Positions 62,604-64,000 of a stretch of DNA of 64,000 nt are shown here, one piece after another. The notes below the pieces were generated by a model. It worked only from the letters and a program-made list of their open reading frames with translations, searched no databases and was not told where the DNA came from. The position numbers were made by a program, and so were the translations under genes. The DNA comes from Dysgonomonas sp. HGC4. GTDB taxonomy: Bacteria; Bacteroidota; Bacteroidia; Bacteroidales; Dysgonomonadaceae. The stretch spans positions 1 through 64,000 of the forward strand of contig NZ_CVRU01000142.1 of NCBI RefSeq assembly GCF_001261715.1, given 5' to 3'. How positions within the stretch are numbered: the first letter of the stretch is position 1; the number at the start of each line of letters is the position of its first letter.

Positions 62604-64000
62604 ATGGGATTAAAAGACTTTATTACGAATTTTAAATTCAATAATTTGTATGAAAAAGGTTTGAAAAGCCTTAACGAGAATGATTCAGAAAAAGCTATTG
62701 AGGCTTTTGAATCTTTACCTGAAAAAGCACAAAAATATGCCGAAGCAATGTTGTATTGTGCAAAAATATATGAAGCTCTTGATAACTATGATAAGGCTGT
62801 TGAGAGTTACACTAAAATACCTGCATATGAAAAATTATATGAATCGAGCTTATTTAGTTTAGCTAATCTGCACGCCACTTACCAGAATTATGATAAATCT
62901 ATTGAAGTGCTAAGAAGGGTTTCTGTAAATTCAGGAGAATACATGACAGCTTTGCTTGCCATAATTTCTAATATGATTAGAAAAGGCGAGGTTGACGAAG
63001 CCTTAAAGTTAAGTAAACAGATACCCGAGACTTATGAACATTATGGCGAAGTATTATATGCTATAGGCTACGGTTTAGAAGAATTAGGTGAACTTGATAA
63101 AGCTATTGAAATGTATTCATCAATAGATAAAACAGATGCTGCATTTGGAAAAGCTTTGATTAGTAAAGCATTAATTTATTCCAAAAAGAAAGACGATATA
63201 AGTACAGCACTTACCGTATTGGGTGAAATACCTAAGACCTCTGATATGTATGCACGAAGTGTTACGGAGAGAATATCTATTTTGAAAAATTTGAATAAAG
63301 AAGACAAAGCGTTGGAATTGTACGATTTGTTGCCACAAAATTCGGATAATTATTGTTACTATGTATTTGAGAAATATCGTGCGCTCAACAAATTGGAACG
63401 TTATGAAGAAGGTATAGAGTATATTTCTAAAGCATTGAATGAAAGTCATAATGAAGATTATCTAGATGGTCTACGTTCCATTAGTGGTTTATACTCAAAA
63501 TTAGGAAATAAGGAAAAAAGTGAAGAGTATATAACTAAAGCCAATGAATTATCTCAAAAATGGTTCTCTCAAGGGCGTATTGCTTCTATGATAACTACAT
63601 CAGCTTCATCTTCTCAAGGAAGTGAGGATTTAACTAAAGCAAAACGAGCATTTAGAAACAGAAATTATGAGAAAGCTATAATGCATTACAAAAAATATGC
63701 AGAACAAGAAACACCTGATGCCAATATATATAATGATTGGGGACTTGCGTTACTTCGCTATGGATGGAATATAGAGGAGAATGAAAAACGGAAATGTTTA
63801 TTAGAAGCTATTGAGGTAGGTAATAAAGCAGTAGAACTAGATCCGAAAGAAGGGTTGTATTATGCTAATTTAGGTATACACATATGTCAACTAGGAGTTT
63901 TGGATAATAATCTAGAGGATAAAAAAGCAGAGGTGATTCCGATATTGATGCGTGGAGAAGAGCTGCAAAAAGGTGTTTCTGCTTATACTATGGCATGTGT
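62604..64000 (+). CDS. TPR protein (truncated by window edge)
   Basis: The reading frame is open from ATG 62604 to the window end, at least 465 residues. There is no signal peptide (MGLKDFITNFKFNNLYEKGL), so it is cytosolic. It consists of many TPR units, for example AEAMLYCAKIYEALDNYDKAVESYTKI and YAIGYGLEELGELDKAIEMYSSI. A later part with AIEVGNKAVELDPKEGLYYANLGIHIC suggests a second TPR block. No catalytic domain is visible in the part present. Function unknown. Confidence 0.82.
   Translation, partial: MGLKDFITNFKFNNLYEKGLKSLNENDSEKAIEAFESLPEKAQKYAEAMLYCAKIYEALDNYDKAVESYTKIPAYEKLYESSLFSLANLHATYQNYDKSIEVLRRVSVNSGEYMTALLAIISNMIRKGEVDEALKLSKQIPETYEHYGEVLYAIGYGLEELGELDKAIEMYSSIDKTDAAFGKALISKALIYSKKKDDISTALTVLGEIPKTSDMYARSVTERISILKNLNKEDKALELYDLLPQNSDNYCYYVFEKYRALNKLERYEEGIEYISKALNESHNEDYLDGLRSISGLYSKLGNKEKSEEYITKANELSQKWFSQGRIASMITTSASSSQGSEDLTKAKRAFRNRNYEKAIMHYKKYAEQETPDANIYNDWGLALLRYGWNIEENEKRKCLLEAIEVGNKAVELDPKEGLYYANLGIHICQLGVLDNNLEDKKAEVIPILMRGEELQKGVSAYTMAC

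Noticed and set aside
62453-62635. Short open frame before the TPR gene
   Set aside because: It overlaps the promoter and the start of the TPR gene in another frame and has no family resemblance.
5194-63449. Numerous 60-130-codon open frames opposite or out of frame with the listed genes
   Set aside because: They overlap well-supported genes, lack family motifs, and follow from AT-rich coding sequence.

Overview
The window reads as an AT-rich chromosomal stretch from a Bacteroidota (Bacteroidales) bacterium. The support is two SusC/SusD pairs, many lipoproteins with short lipoboxes, a C-terminal type IX secretion tail, DUF4292/DUF4861/DUF6249 families typical of the phylum, and repeated use of the Bacteroidota -7 promoter element TAnnTTTG about 25-110 bp before genes. 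Shine-Dalgarno sites are largely absent. A Dysgonomonas-like organism is my guess from overall gene content, not something the sequence proves. I see no tRNA, rRNA, CRISPR array, insertion sequence or prophage.

Layout. 0.2-5 kb: an orphan SusC/SusD pair. 5-10 kb: sppA, then lpxK-PNP-thiL with overlapping ends. 10-14.6 kb (minus): metG, rng, a 30-residue AURKAIP1/COX24-like basic protein and an HU-type protein. 14.7-23 kb (plus): mutY, low-molecular-weight phosphatase, an EamA transporter, dut, a TPR protein, a DUF4292 lipoprotein, an EnvC-like M23 protein and a tandem-domain sugar ketoisomerase. 23-30 kb: a FemAB/GNAT-like protein, an amino acid permease, a DegT aminotransferase, Kup and an M20 peptidase. 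30-37 kb: small lipoprotein, PNPOx-like protein, phosphodiesterase, an ECF sigma operon, a divergent HxlR/DoxX pair, and a DUF438-hemerythrin-PAS / DUF1858-DUF2249 / cupin operon. 37-43.4 kb: a fused FAD/Fe-S D-lactate-type dehydrogenase, an outer membrane barrel, and a DUF4861 protein plus a KduD/gluconate 5-dehydrogenase-like SDR. 43.6-47.9 kb (minus): an outer membrane porin-like protein followed by a complete OpuA/ProU-type betaine ABC transporter, behind a ~360 nt leader with nested inverted repeats. 48.5-62.3 kb: a polysaccharide utilisation locus with a Y_Y_Y/LuxR sensor-regulator, SusC, SusD, a surface glycan-binding lipoprotein, GH16, GH3 and a GH5 resembling exo-beta-1,3-glucanases. 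This is best explained as a laminarin-type beta-1,3-glucan locus. The GH16 carries a type IX secretion tail. A truncated TPR protein ends the window.

The most unusual signal belongs to no single gene. A short palindrome, AGGTC-N3-GACCT (usually AGGTCTGTGACCT or AGGTCTGAGACCT), occurs ten times perfectly and about six more times in degenerate form, scattered from 7 to 61 kb. Every perfect copy is intergenic, although most of the window is coding. Copies either begin exactly at a stop codon (TAAGGTC...) or sit a few tens of bases before the next start codon, in front of functionally unrelated genes. It looks like a genome-wide intergenic regulatory or structural element.
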